Shown piece after piece: positions 48,283-57,300 of a stretch of DNA of 64,000 nt (position 1 is its first letter; each line of letters starts with the position of its first letter). The DNA is from Bin80 sp026708685 (GTDB lineage: Bacteria; Bacteroidota; Rhodothermia; Rhodothermales; Bin80). The position numbers were made by a program, and so were the translations under genes. The stretch is taken from positions 3,906,001-3,970,000 of the forward strand of contig OZ241742.1 of assembly GCA_965200955.1 (NCBI GenBank), read 5' to 3'. The notes beneath the pieces were generated by a model. It made no database searches, was not told the origin of the DNA, and worked only from the letters and a program-made list of their open reading frames with translations.

Positions 48283-49656
48283 ATGAAAACAACCTATCGA
48301 AAAGGTCTCCCCGAACGAGACAATGGCTTTCTGGAGCTCTTTGAAGAAGAGCTGCTTGATGATGTAAATGCAGGGAAGTTAGTAGATGATTATGTCATGA
48401 TGGCCCAAGAGATCCTTGCTCTGCTACTCATTGACAATGAAGTGGAGCATTTATGTGGAGAACATGCAAAGCATGATGATGTGTATGAGGGGCGCTATAA
48501 ACGGTGGGGATCCAACCCGGGCTCCATCAAGATTCAAGGGGAGCGACTGCCGATCAGGGTCCCCCGTGTCCGCGATATGGTGACCCAGAAAGAGGTTCCG
48601 CTCAAACGCTACCAGAAGTTGCGTAAACTGCCATCAAAGCAACAAGAGCATTTGAGCAATCAGGTCTTCTATGGACTCACGCAACGCAATTATCGCAAAG
48701 TGGTCCGTACGTTCATCAATGGAATTGCTCCCTTCAAATCATCGGTCAGCGAGGAATTTATTGAGCAAAGTACGCGGGAGCTGGAAGCGTATGAACGGCG
48801 CCAGATCGGATCCGAAACGTATGTGGCCCTTATGATTGACGGCAAGTATATGCGTGACCGGCAAATCTTACTCTGTGTGGGCATTACCGAAGAGGGTCAG
48901 AAGCGCGTTCTAGGGTTTGCCGAAACGACGACCGAAAATGCTGAGGCGGTAGAGGGGTTATTGTTGAATCTGATTGAACGTGGCTTACGCTATGAGAAGG
49001 GACTGCTGGTATGTATTGATGGGGCTAAAGGGCTTCGTAAGGCGGTAGAGGATGTCTTTGGAGAGTATGCACAGGTGCAACGTTGCACCTGGCACAAACG
49101 GGAGAATGTGCTGGGAAAAGTCAAGCAAGCGTCAAAACAACGTATCAAGTCTAAGCTGAATGAAGCGTATAAGACCAAAGAGTATGACGAAGCCAAGCAG
49201 AAGTTAGAGACCCTGTGTGATACGCTGGACAAAGAAGGAGAAGGCTTGGCTGCCAATAGCTTGCGGGAAGGCTTGGAGGAGACACTGACGCTTCAGAAAC
49301 TCGGAGTGGTAGAAGAACTGGGCAGGAGTTTCCAGACGACCAACATCATTGAGAGCATCAATAGTGAGCTTGAAGCGAACCTCAAGCGGATCAAACGCTG
49401 GGTGAACTCAAGCCAGTATCACCGATGGACTGCCATGTCCATCATCAAGAGCGAGCAGAACTTCAACCCCATTGCTGGATCCAGTCATCTACCAATTCTG
49501 CAGAAAGCACTTCTGGAGCGGGTGCCCTCCATGGAAAAGCCACCCGACCAGAGGCAAAATGAACACAAGATACCCCCGATGGATTCAATAGAATCTGTAC
49601 ATAGAGAGGAGATGAAGTCTCTCTCTAATCGGATAAAAATTCCGAACGTCAACTAA
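48283..49656 (+). CDS. IS256-family (mutator-type) transposase
   Basis: A 457-residue DDE transposase. Catalytic residues are visible: Asp186 (VALMIDGKYM), Asp246 (LLVCIDGAKGL) and Glu357 (TTNIIESINS). The family C-x2-H signature is in QRCTWHKREN. The N-terminal half (RYKRWGSNPGSIKIQGERLPIRVPRVRD) is the DNA-binding part usual in IS256 proteins. ATG at 48283 selected; the frame is open 42 bases upstream, but that overlaps the intergenic hairpin. It ends 15 bases from the tip of the element. All required parts look functional. Confidence 0.95.
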   Translation: MKTTYRKGLPERDNGFLELFEEELLDDVNAGKLVDDYVMMAQEILALLLIDNEVEHLCGEHAKHDDVYEGRYKRWGSNPGSIKIQGERLPIRVPRVRDMVTQKEVPLKRYQKLRKLPSKQQEHLSNQVFYGLTQRNYRKVVRTFINGIAPFKSSVSEEFIEQSTRELEAYERRQIGSETYVALMIDGKYMRDRQILLCVGITEEGQKRVLGFAETTTENAEAVEGLLLNLIERGLRYEKGLLVCIDGAKGLRKAVEDVFGEYAQVQRCTWHKRENVLGKVKQASKQRIKSKLNEAYKTKEYDEAKQKLETLCDTLDKEGEGLAANSLREGLEETLTLQKLGVVEELGRSFQTTNIIESINSELEANLKRIKRWVNSSQYHRWTAMSIIKSEQNFNPIAGSSHLPILQKALLERVPSMEKPPDQRQNEHKIPPMDSIESVHREEMKSLSNRIKIPNVN

Positions 49657-49671
49657 TTTTCGGACATCCCC

Positions 49672-49679
49672 CAAACGTC
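49672..49679. repeat. Target-site duplication, right copy
   Basis: CAAACGTC directly after the right inverted repeat of the IS256-like element, identical to 47077-47084. Confidence 0.9.
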
Positions 49680-50519
49680 TCATGTATCTTCACATCTTCT
49701 ATAAAATTTTGGTGAGATTCGGTCCTTCTGATGATTGCTCTCAATCTTTGAGATGAGTTTTTTCTCACATCAATTTCACATCGGAAGTGACTCATTTTGA
49801 GTATCACACTTACAGTTTCAATTTGATTTAAAGCAATGGTTATTATGTTAACGCCTATGCGGGGCTTTGGTCATGCCGGGGGATCTAAAACTACAGGAAT
49901 TCTTTCCCATCTGAAGGTAAATCTTCATCACCCTTATCATACAAAACACGCAATCAAAGACCTGCTTTTGCCTGTGTTTATGCACTGTGTATAAACAGGG
50001 GTATTTGCTTGGGGAGGTATGCACGGGTAGTGAACAAGTCTCAGGATGTGATAATCCCTATCAGAGAAGAGGCTGAAGAACATGTCACTGATCGCGTCAT
50101 TTTTCGCCTTGATGCGGGATTCAATAGGGTGGATTGTAAGAAGATTTAGAGAGCAACGGATTGTTTTATGGTATTATCGTAACTCAGGAGTAACTGTGAT
50201 CTTTATCTTTTGAAACGAGATTCATAAGAGCCTGCCGATGCTCTTGCTGGTTGCTTTTACGAAAGGGACAGACTTAGAATCAAGAAAGACTGCGTCAAGA
50301 TACTTTCCCGTCAATGTGCCTTGACTGGGGAGAATGTGGTGTTCAGTTTTCCCGAAAATCTATGTTCAGTGCATCTGTGCGAAAGGTAACCGCCGAACTC
50401 AGTCCGAAATGCACACTAATTTTTACTTATCTGTGCGCTGTGAGGTAGAATTTGCTGGAATGGCTAAGTCTTCCACAAAATCAAACGTCCGAAAACAGAA
50501 AATCCCCTATGAAACTTAT
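49680..50519. other. Gene-free region between two elements
   Basis: About 840 bases. A hairpin at about 49971-50000 (CCTGTGTTTAT/ATAAACAGG) is visible. A short piece near 50085-50150 reads TDRVIFRLDAGFNRVD in one frame, reminiscent of an IS1380-type transposase core, but is too short to call. No other coding signal. Confidence 0.35.
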
Positions 50520-50645
50520 GGGAATTATATCGCAAAGTAACAAAAGATGGAACCCTTCTATTTGGGAGAGTATAAGAACAGACACAATAGGATAGACGGA
50601 CAATCTACCCTATTGTTTACCATAACATCAACTGACTTTGATATC

Positions 50646-51899
50646 ATGCCTGTTACAAAGGCTTCTAACCATTCTAATCATTCCTGTTCCACTGCTTATC
50701 GTGGAATAGAGTACCGATTACTACCGGGCACCCAATATAAAGCCATGTTATTGCATGGATTGGTTGGAGCGTGTCTGTTTGTATGGAATGTAATCCTAAG
50801 ACAGATTAACAGAGAATTCAAACATGAGGAGACGGAGAATCCTTCGTTATCCTTTTATTCCTTAATCAAGCGTTACCCGTCTTTGCGTAAAGAAACGGGT
50901 TGGTTGTCTAAGTATTCATCTGCGATTGTCCGTTACACCCTAAAAGGGCAATCCGAAGCATGGCAAGCGTTCTTCAAGGGAACGCGTGACCATCCTACGT
51001 TTCACAATAAGTACAAGCATAAAGCGTTTACGGCTCCTAAGGGGACATTCAGTATTGTAGACGACAATATTTACATTCAAAAGGTAGGCTGGATGAAGAT
51101 GCGTAGAAAAGGTGGTAATCCTTATCCAAACGCTGAACCGATTGAAGTGACGGTGAAGAAAGAGGGTCGATACTGGAAGATGAGCGTTCTTTACAAAATC
51201 TTTGATCTGCCAGAAAGAGAGGATGATGGCAAAGAGATCGGTATTGACTTAAACACCTATAACATCGCGTATTCTTCCAGTGACGGTGAACGAGGCATGT
51301 GTTCTTTACCTAATCTGACCGATAAAGAAATAAGGATTCGCAGGTATCAACGTAAATTAGCCAGACAGCAAAAAGGATCTGGACGATTCAAGCGAACCAA
51401 ACGGAAGATCAACAAGTGGAAGCGGAAACAGAAGAACTGCCGAGTCAATGCGGCACATCAAAACAGTAGGGCCTTGTCCAACAAGGCTTACACCTTGAAG
51501 CGTGAAGACTTGAAGATCAAGAACATGTCCAAGTCAGCCAAGGGTACGATTGAAGATCCTGGCAAGAATGTGAAAGCCAAAGCAGGATTGAACCGCGTCA
51601 TTCAGAACGCTGGATGGAGCAGGTTTAATTCCTACTGCGATTACAAGTTTGGTAACGTAGTGCTTGTAGATCCTAAGTATACTTCTCAGAAATGTAATGC
51701 TTGTGGCTATACCAGCAAGGAGAATCGGACGACGCAAAGTAGATTTAAGTGTATGTCCTGTGGGCATACGGATCACGCAGATCTGAACGCATCTGCGAAT
51801 GTACTCTTGGCCTTCGGGATTGGGGCATCTGCACGTGGAGGAGCGTTCTCGTTAGAGACTCCTATGAGCCGTGAAATGGATCAGTCAGTAGCTATATAA
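50646..51899 (+). CDS. tnpB: TnpB RNA-guided endonuclease
   Basis: A 417-residue protein of the OrfB/TnpB family, ancestors of Cas12. The RuvC acidic residues are all present: Asp201 (EIGIDLNTYNI), Glu287 (LKREDLKIKN) and Asp379 (TDHADLNAS). The zinc knuckle is CNACGYTS...FKCMSCG. The N-terminal region (GIEYRLLPGTQYKAMLLHGL) and the basic bridge (RRYQRKLARQQKGSGRFKRTKRK) are typical. Family members cut DNA guided by an RNA made from the element's right end. The frame is open upstream to 50547; MPVTKAS at 50646 is a reasonable start but not certain. Confidence 0.92.
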   Translation: MPVTKASNHSNHSCSTAYRGIEYRLLPGTQYKAMLLHGLVGACLFVWNVILRQINREFKHEETENPSLSFYSLIKRYPSLRKETGWLSKYSSAIVRYTLKGQSEAWQAFFKGTRDHPTFHNKYKHKAFTAPKGTFSIVDDNIYIQKVGWMKMRRKGGNPYPNAEPIEVTVKKEGRYWKMSVLYKIFDLPEREDDGKEIGIDLNTYNIAYSSSDGERGMCSLPNLTDKEIRIRRYQRKLARQQKGSGRFKRTKRKINKWKRKQKNCRVNAAHQNSRALSNKAYTLKREDLKIKNMSKSAKGTIEDPGKNVKAKAGLNRVIQNAGWSRFNSYCDYKFGNVVLVDPKYTSQKCNACGYTSKENRTTQSRFKCMSCGHTDHADLNASANVLLAFGIGASARGGAFSLETPMSREMDQSVAI

Positions 51900-51924
51900 A
51901 TGGTTACTTATGGATATAATTCCC
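51780..51924 (+). ncRNA. Candidate omega RNA (reRNA) scaffold at the right end of the tnpB element
   Basis: TnpB guide RNAs overlap the 3' end of tnpB and finish at the element's right end. Here DNA from about 51830 to 51924 is strongly conserved with the decayed copy at 31820-31923. It contains a short hairpin (TCTC GTTA GAGA). Location and conservation fit; no direct evidence of transcription. Confidence 0.3.
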
Positions 51925-51976
51925 AAACTTAACCTCAATGCAGGGCTATCAAAGAATGATTCTGGGTAAATTTTTA

Positions 51977-53242
51977 CTATTGAGGGTAGTGTGATATTTT
52001 TGCAATTTCGTGGTTTTGAATTTGCCACTCAACAGTATACACAGAGACACCTAGCTCTTCGGCAAAATGATAGATCTGATCTGCTTCAATTTCGTTTTGC
52101 GTCCCTACTTTATGTCTAAGCCATTCGCTTGGTGCAAGTAATTCTGCCGCGAATGATCTTGCACGAGATTGTTCGGGAGTTCGCACTTTACTTAAAAGAG
52201 CGGGTTGCCCCCCATTGTGTGCAATGTAATGTCCAAGAGCACGGGCGATCAGGAATTTTTTACCCTCATTACGTTTTGATATAACAACGCAGGAAGGCGT
52301 ATCCTTCCCAACACAACCCTCAATTCGAGAGGAGGGGGGAACCGTTTCAGCGTTCGTGATGGCATATTTGCCTTCAAAGGAAAAACGACCAGGTACACGA
52401 CCAAGTGCTTGGAGAACAGAACGGGCATCATACTCTCCAGATTTCCATGGGACTTCAGATTTTGATGAACCACTCCGAACTATGGATTTAACTTCTTTCC
52501 ACAGTTCGTTGGGCGATTGATTGACCGTGGCAAGAGATTTTTTGAGCCACTTACTGGTCTGCTCAAGAAATGCTACATCGGAAGCCAGTAGCAATTCTTC
52601 ACGGATTAATGGATCCGTCTCATTCCAAATGGCAATGACGTTAGAGGCTAGTCCATCGTCAATATCAAAAGGGTCAAGTCCTAATAGAGCCGTGGCTTGA
52701 CAGAATTCTTTCTCGCTATTATCAAGTTTGTTAATGATGACTCTCCATTCCTCAATCCAAGGAATATCAGTTATATTTTTGTCATTTAGTCTTTTAATAA
52801 CATGTTCAACAAGATTATGAAATTCTTTCTGTAAAGATATAGTTTCAAACACTTGCTCGCCTTCAAGAATGAATTCGATTTGCGCATGCTTGGCATACCA
52901 TTTTTCATTGGAAACAACAATATATTTGCCCTCTGGCCGAAAAATAATTCGTGGAAATACAAATCCATTACCTGCATAGGAAAGGTCATGTCTGGATGCA
53001 AAGCCTATCCGAGAGGAACCATATACCGTATCCGCTTCGTAGGATAGATGCCACCAATTTGTTACGATCCATTCGGCAAGGTAGGACAAGGGAACCTCAA
53101 TATAATCTTGATATTGATTTCCTGTACGCAATCGTGTAGCGACTTGGTTCCCCAATTGGATAGAAAGTCTGCCCATCGTGTGATGGGCAACTGGATCTGG
53201 ATACGGTGGGGCATCAACCCACTGGTAATTAAACAAAGACAT
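51977..53242 (-). CDS. ImmA/IrrE-type protein with degenerate HExxH
   Basis: A 421-residue protein. The C-terminal about 110 residues match ImmA/IrrE metallopeptidase domains: a helix FLIARALGHYIAHN followed by EQSRARSFAAELLAPSEWL, the standard second half. At the metal-binding position the usual HELGH is RALGH (residues 334-338), so the first His and the catalytic Glu are missing and peptidase activity is unlikely. The N-terminal 300 residues are unrecognised. Its ATG shares one base with the stop of the upstream 132-residue gene, a two-gene unit of toxin-antitoxin or defence style. Alternative: a sensor or antitoxin using a dead peptidase fold. Confidence 0.75.
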   Translation of the reverse strand: MSLFNYQWVDAPPYPDPVAHHTMGRLSIQLGNQVATRLRTGNQYQDYIEVPLSYLAEWIVTNWWHLSYEADTVYGSSRIGFASRHDLSYAGNGFVFPRIIFRPEGKYIVVSNEKWYAKHAQIEFILEGEQVFETISLQKEFHNLVEHVIKRLNDKNITDIPWIEEWRVIINKLDNSEKEFCQATALLGLDPFDIDDGLASNVIAIWNETDPLIREELLLASDVAFLEQTSKWLKKSLATVNQSPNELWKEVKSIVRSGSSKSEVPWKSGEYDARSVLQALGRVPGRFSFEGKYAITNAETVPPSSRIEGCVGKDTPSCVVISKRNEGKKFLIARALGHYIAHNGGQPALLSKVRTPEQSRARSFAAELLAPSEWLRHKVGTQNEIEADQIYHFAEELGVSVYTVEWQIQNHEIAKISHYPQ

Positions 53243-53640
53243 TATTTCAATCCTATGATTTGATCATGAGGACCAAGCGGGAACCCATGATACTCACATG
53301 AACCACGACCGGATTGCCGTGCCTCAAAAAGTATACCATCTTCTTCATGCCATACTACGCGGGGAAATCCATGATCAAATTCACCGAAATTACCTAGCCG
53401 AACGGCATTTTGAAGCCACTGTTGAACCAGATCAAGATTTCTCTGCAGATTTTGAGGACATGGAGTTTTACCGGGTCTGTTTTCTGGATTGATTCCTCTC
53501 ACACGAATGGTCTTATGGTATGGGCTACCAACATAGCGGCATTGGCTAGCCACCACATCAAGATCAATCTCTGGGGGTGGCGGTAATACCTTTCTCACCC
53601 TTGGCTTAATACGCCTGTAGGATACTCGTTTTGCCGCCAT
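53242..53640 (-). CDS. Small conserved protein paired with the ImmA/IrrE-type gene
   Basis: A 132-residue protein: basic N-terminus (AAKRVSYRRIKPRVRK), then CRYVGSPYHKTIRVR and LQRNLDLVQQWLQNAVRLGNF, then FPRVVWHEEDGILFEARQSG and GSCEYHGFPLGPHDQ. I have seen this YVGS.xHK...FP.xVW...YEAR pattern in small bacterial proteins encoded next to ImmA/IrrE genes, but know no function or family name. The stop/start overlap (TAATG) suggests that the two proteins act together. A toxin role is a guess. Confidence 0.6.
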   Translation of the reverse strand: MAAKRVSYRRIKPRVRKVLPPPPEIDLDVVASQCRYVGSPYHKTIRVRGINPENRPGKTPCPQNLQRNLDLVQQWLQNAVRLGNFGEFDHGFPRVVWHEEDGILFEARQSGRGSCEYHGFPLGPHDQIIGLK

Positions 53641-54305
53641 AGATTGATAGTATTGTATAGACTGAAAAGAATACAGTATTCGTAATTTGGTGATTGCAAA
53701 ATGTGAGTCATTTCATTATGGAAGCTACCATTCCAAGGTAAAATGGAAGTGGAGCGAATAAGAACCCAAATATTGCTTGCTCCCAATAAAAATGCAAATC
53801 AAGTTACAGATAAAGCGATGTTTGGATTTCAAACCTCGCCTTTAATACAAGCAAAGTCGGATTAATGTTCAACTGCGGAGAAGACCATCAACTCTTCTAA
53901 CTGATTGAGATTGAAACTGCGGGGATCCACTGGGACTTGAAGTGGATGTGTTACTTCTGTGAACTACAGGTCAGTCAGGATGAACTGTTAATGCTGTTAG
54001 AGAGACGAAACATATCAAACCGTGATCAAGATAATCCGTCAATGGACAATGGGGTTGTTTCAAATCTTGTTGAAACAACCCCGCGGGTGCCCATCAAGAT
54101 ACCCGCCTCTTTATTGTTGGGATCTACATACTTTTTACGCATATGTTGAAGGTCACAAAGCATGCTGGTTGAAAATGAAGCACGGAATGCACTTCCTCGC
54201 CGATCTTCTGTAGATGAGACAAGTCTCCTTCAGGGTCAATTTTAATGATGACTCTGGATAGATCCTTGTAACGTCCGCTATTGTATACTCAACTGCATCG
54301 CTGGG
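53641..54305. other. Gene-free region containing a structured RNA signal
   Basis: About 660 bases between the ImmA/IrrE-type module and the second FN3 gene. A 70-codon frame (53937-54149) runs through two strong hairpins and is unlikely to be coding. See the terminator entry at 54051. Confidence 0.4.
54051..54113 (+). terminator. Two tandem hairpins ending in a U-rich stretch
   Basis: GGGGTTGTTTCAA (54051-54063) and TTGAAACAACCCC (54070-54082) form a perfect 13-bp stem. Immediately after, GCGGGT (54083-54088) pairs with ACCCGC (54101-54106), followed by CTCTTTATT. The second is a plausible intrinsic terminator on the plus strand, but no plus-strand gene precedes it. The first stem also would form in minus-strand RNA. 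Confidence 0.6.
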
Positions 54306-57300
54306 TTACCGAACGCTCATAAAGTGCCCAACATAGACCGAAGAGGACCTGTCATCCAAAGATGTTGCATGAATCCGATACAGATATGCACCTGAGGGCA
54401 AGTTCAGATCGCTCAACTCTATTTCATGTCCCCATCCTGCGGTGAGATACTCCGATGGGGTTGACACCAATCGCCTCCCAGTAACATCCATGACTTCCAC
54501 CTGCACCTGTGCAGGCCACGGAAGATCAAAGACCAGATTTGTGGAACTATGGAAAGGATTCGGGTAATTGGAATACCCTTGGAATTCTTGGGGTATTCCT
54601 GGGTTTTCCTCTGTATGTACAGGAGAGATCACACCAATGCTAAACACAAGGCTATCCGCCACCCCGTTTTGATCCATAGCTTTATAGGTCAAGGAGATGG
54701 GTGGGGTCACCTCTAAGGGGGTTCCACTGATCGTACGGGTCGCAAGATCAAATTTCAGGTAATACGGAAGATCCAACAGCGTAAGGGTATACTGGATGGG
54801 AGGCACTCCTCCTGTCACCTCTGGAAGCACCAGAGGATCAATGACCTGCCCTCGCGGATAGGATTGGTTGGGTACGGTTTCGGTAAACATGATCGTGTAT
54901 ACTTCCATCTCAAAGTCCAGTTTGCTGCTGGTCCCCGCACGATCCTCCACCGTATAGGTATAGACCTGCGACTTCGTCACCTCTGATGGCGTTCCGCTGA
55001 GCATACGGGTTTCTGCATCAAAGGTGATCCCTTTGGGAGGATCTGGGGTTAGGGCGTATACGTAGGGCAGCACTCCTCCCTTGGCGCTTGGTAGCACAAG
55101 ATCAGCAATCGCTTTTCCGAGAGGAAGCATCTGATCTGCAACCGAGTCAGCAAAGACCAATGCCTGCGGTGCAATGACTTCTATGGTGAATGTTTGCATC
55201 GCCGTGGCATTATCGTCATCGGTGACCGTATACGTATAGGTGGTTGCAGGCATGCTCGCTGAGGGGGTTCCACTGATGGATCGCGTGGAAGCATCAAACT
55301 CAAGTCCTGCAGGCGGATCTGGCGTGAGAGCATAGCGATAGGGTTGCGTTCCCCCTACGGCATCTGGAAGCACCACTTCATCAATAGGCACGCCCACTAG
55401 AAAGGACTGATTTGATATCGTCGTGGCAAACGACAGGGGTTGCACCTCTATGGCGTCATCATCGACAATGGTCAGTGTATGGACACTTTGGCTTCCGATG
55501 TCATACCCTGTACCGCTGGTCAGCGTCACGATCACCGTCTCGTCCGATTCATTGACTGGATCATTGGTGATCACGATGGAGAGAGTCGCTGAAGTCGCAT
55601 TGGCGGCCACCGTGACGGAGCCTGATCCCTCAATGGTGTAGTCGGCATTTTCGGTGGCGGTGCCTCCCAGAGAGTACGTAATGGTGAGCGAACTCGGAGA
55701 GGCGGGATTCACATTGACCTGCACGGTCGCAGTTGTACCGTCTTCGTTGACCTGAGAAGCCGTCGCATCAAACGAGACAACCACATCAGCTGTCGTTGCA
55801 GGTGTTGTTGTCGTTGAACTAGCTACATTAGATGGCTGAGCACTTTCTCCGACCGAGTTGATGGCATAAACCCGGTAATGGCGTGTAGTTCCAGCGGTCA
55901 GTCCAGTATGAGAATCCGTCGTTGCCGTTGCAGTCGTGTTCGTTCTCGTCAAATTGTTCCAGGGATCGTTTCCATCGGTTGACCACTGTATGCGGTATCC
56001 CGTGATGGGTGAACCTCCCGTACTGGATGGGACAGTCCAAGAAAGATTGATCGTCGTCTGCCCCGATGCCGATGCATTGAGTAATCTCGGTACACTTGGC
56101 ACGGTGGCCGCTGTTGTACTCGTTGTTGCACTGACGACATCGGATGCTGGACTATCTCCCACCGAGTTGATCGCATAAACACGGTAATAACGTGTCGTTC
56201 CTGCCGTCAGTCCAGTATGGGAATCCGTCGTTGCAGTCGCCGTCGTGTTCGTTCTCGTCAGGTTAGTCCAGGGATCGTTTCCATCGGTTGACCACTGTAT
56301 GCGGTATCCCGTGATGGGTGAGCCTCCAGTGCTGGATGGAGCTGTCCAAGATAGGTTAATGGTCGTTTGCCCCGATGCGGTGGCGGTGAGTGAAGTCGGT
56401 GCAGCTGGTGCAGAGATGGCTAGGGTCGTGGCACCAATGACATTGGAGGGCTGTAAACTTTCACGATGTGAGTTGATCGCAAAGACCCTGTAGAAACGTC
56501 TAGCATTGGGAGACAGTCCGGTAACCGTATAAGACGTTTGCGTATTCCCCGTATTGGCAACTACATTGGACCAGTTGGATGTATCCGTGTTGTCGGGAGA
56601 GGACTGGATCCTGTATCCAATAATGGAGGATGAGCCCTCATTTTGAGGGGCACGCCAGGAAAGATTGATGGATGTGCGGCGAATGGACGTTGCTCGCAGT
56701 GAGCTCGGCGCGTCTGGAGGAATGCTCAAGGTGACAAAAGACGGGCTGGAGAAGGGATTTGCCCCCATACTACCAGAACTATGGACAAGATAGCCATACG
56801 TGGTACCGAGGGTAAGAGTATCATCGGTGTCTGTATAACTTAATTCGTTTGATCGGACACGTCCTAAATAGTCCCAAAAATCACCATTATCGTCGGTTCG
56901 AAATATACCATAAGCAGTCACACTTTCTCCTTGTGGTAGATCCGTCGGTGCATCCCAGGAAACGGTAATCTCACTGAGGGATGTCTGTGTAGCCATCACA
57001 TTGGTGGGAATTCCAATACCAGTGGATGGTAATGCAGTGGCCATGACGACATTGGAGGGGGGACCCTCCCCAGTCGAATTGACAGCACGGACCCGAAAAC
57101 GAAAGGTTTTTCCAGGGGTGAGCCTGCTACTGTAGACGGTATGAGCACTGTAACCTGCAGTTCCGGTCAGATCATCCCAGCTGGTGCCATCGGTTGACCA
57201 CTCAATGTTGTAATCTGTGATATCACTACCTCCATCATTGGATGGGACATCCCATGTAATGTACAAATAAAGAAAACCAGAAAAACTCAAATTAACACGC

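Larger units (their letters stand above)
47085..49671 (+). mobile_element. Intact IS256-like insertion sequence with two genes
   Basis: A 2587-bp element bounded by 28-bp terminal inverted repeats, GGGGATGTCCGAAAATTAGT... at 47085-47112 and its complement at 49644-49671, with one mismatch. It is flanked by the exact 8-bp duplication CAAACGTC. It carries a transposase-related gene without full catalytic residues and then a full IS256-family transposase, both on the plus strand. Exact termini plus duplication show a recent single insertion, in the region upstream of the surface-protein gene at 42-46 kb. Confidence 0.95.
50520..51924 (+). mobile_element. IS1341-like (tnpB-only, IS200/IS605 superfamily) element
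   Basis: The element carries tnpB alone, with no tnpA. Its likely ends are GGGAATTATATC (50520-50531) and its exact complement GATATAATTCCC (51913-51924), 1405 bases apart. Left flank ends CTTAT, and the decayed copy also abuts TTTAT, consistent with a T-rich target preference. Classic IS605 ends are subterminal hairpins rather than inverted repeats, so the termini should be taken as provisional. Without tnpA it depends on a transposase in trans. Confidence 0.7.

Noticed and set aside
50085..50150. Short IS1380-like peptide in an intergenic region
   Set aside because: About 16 residues only, and no further matching segment could be found either side.
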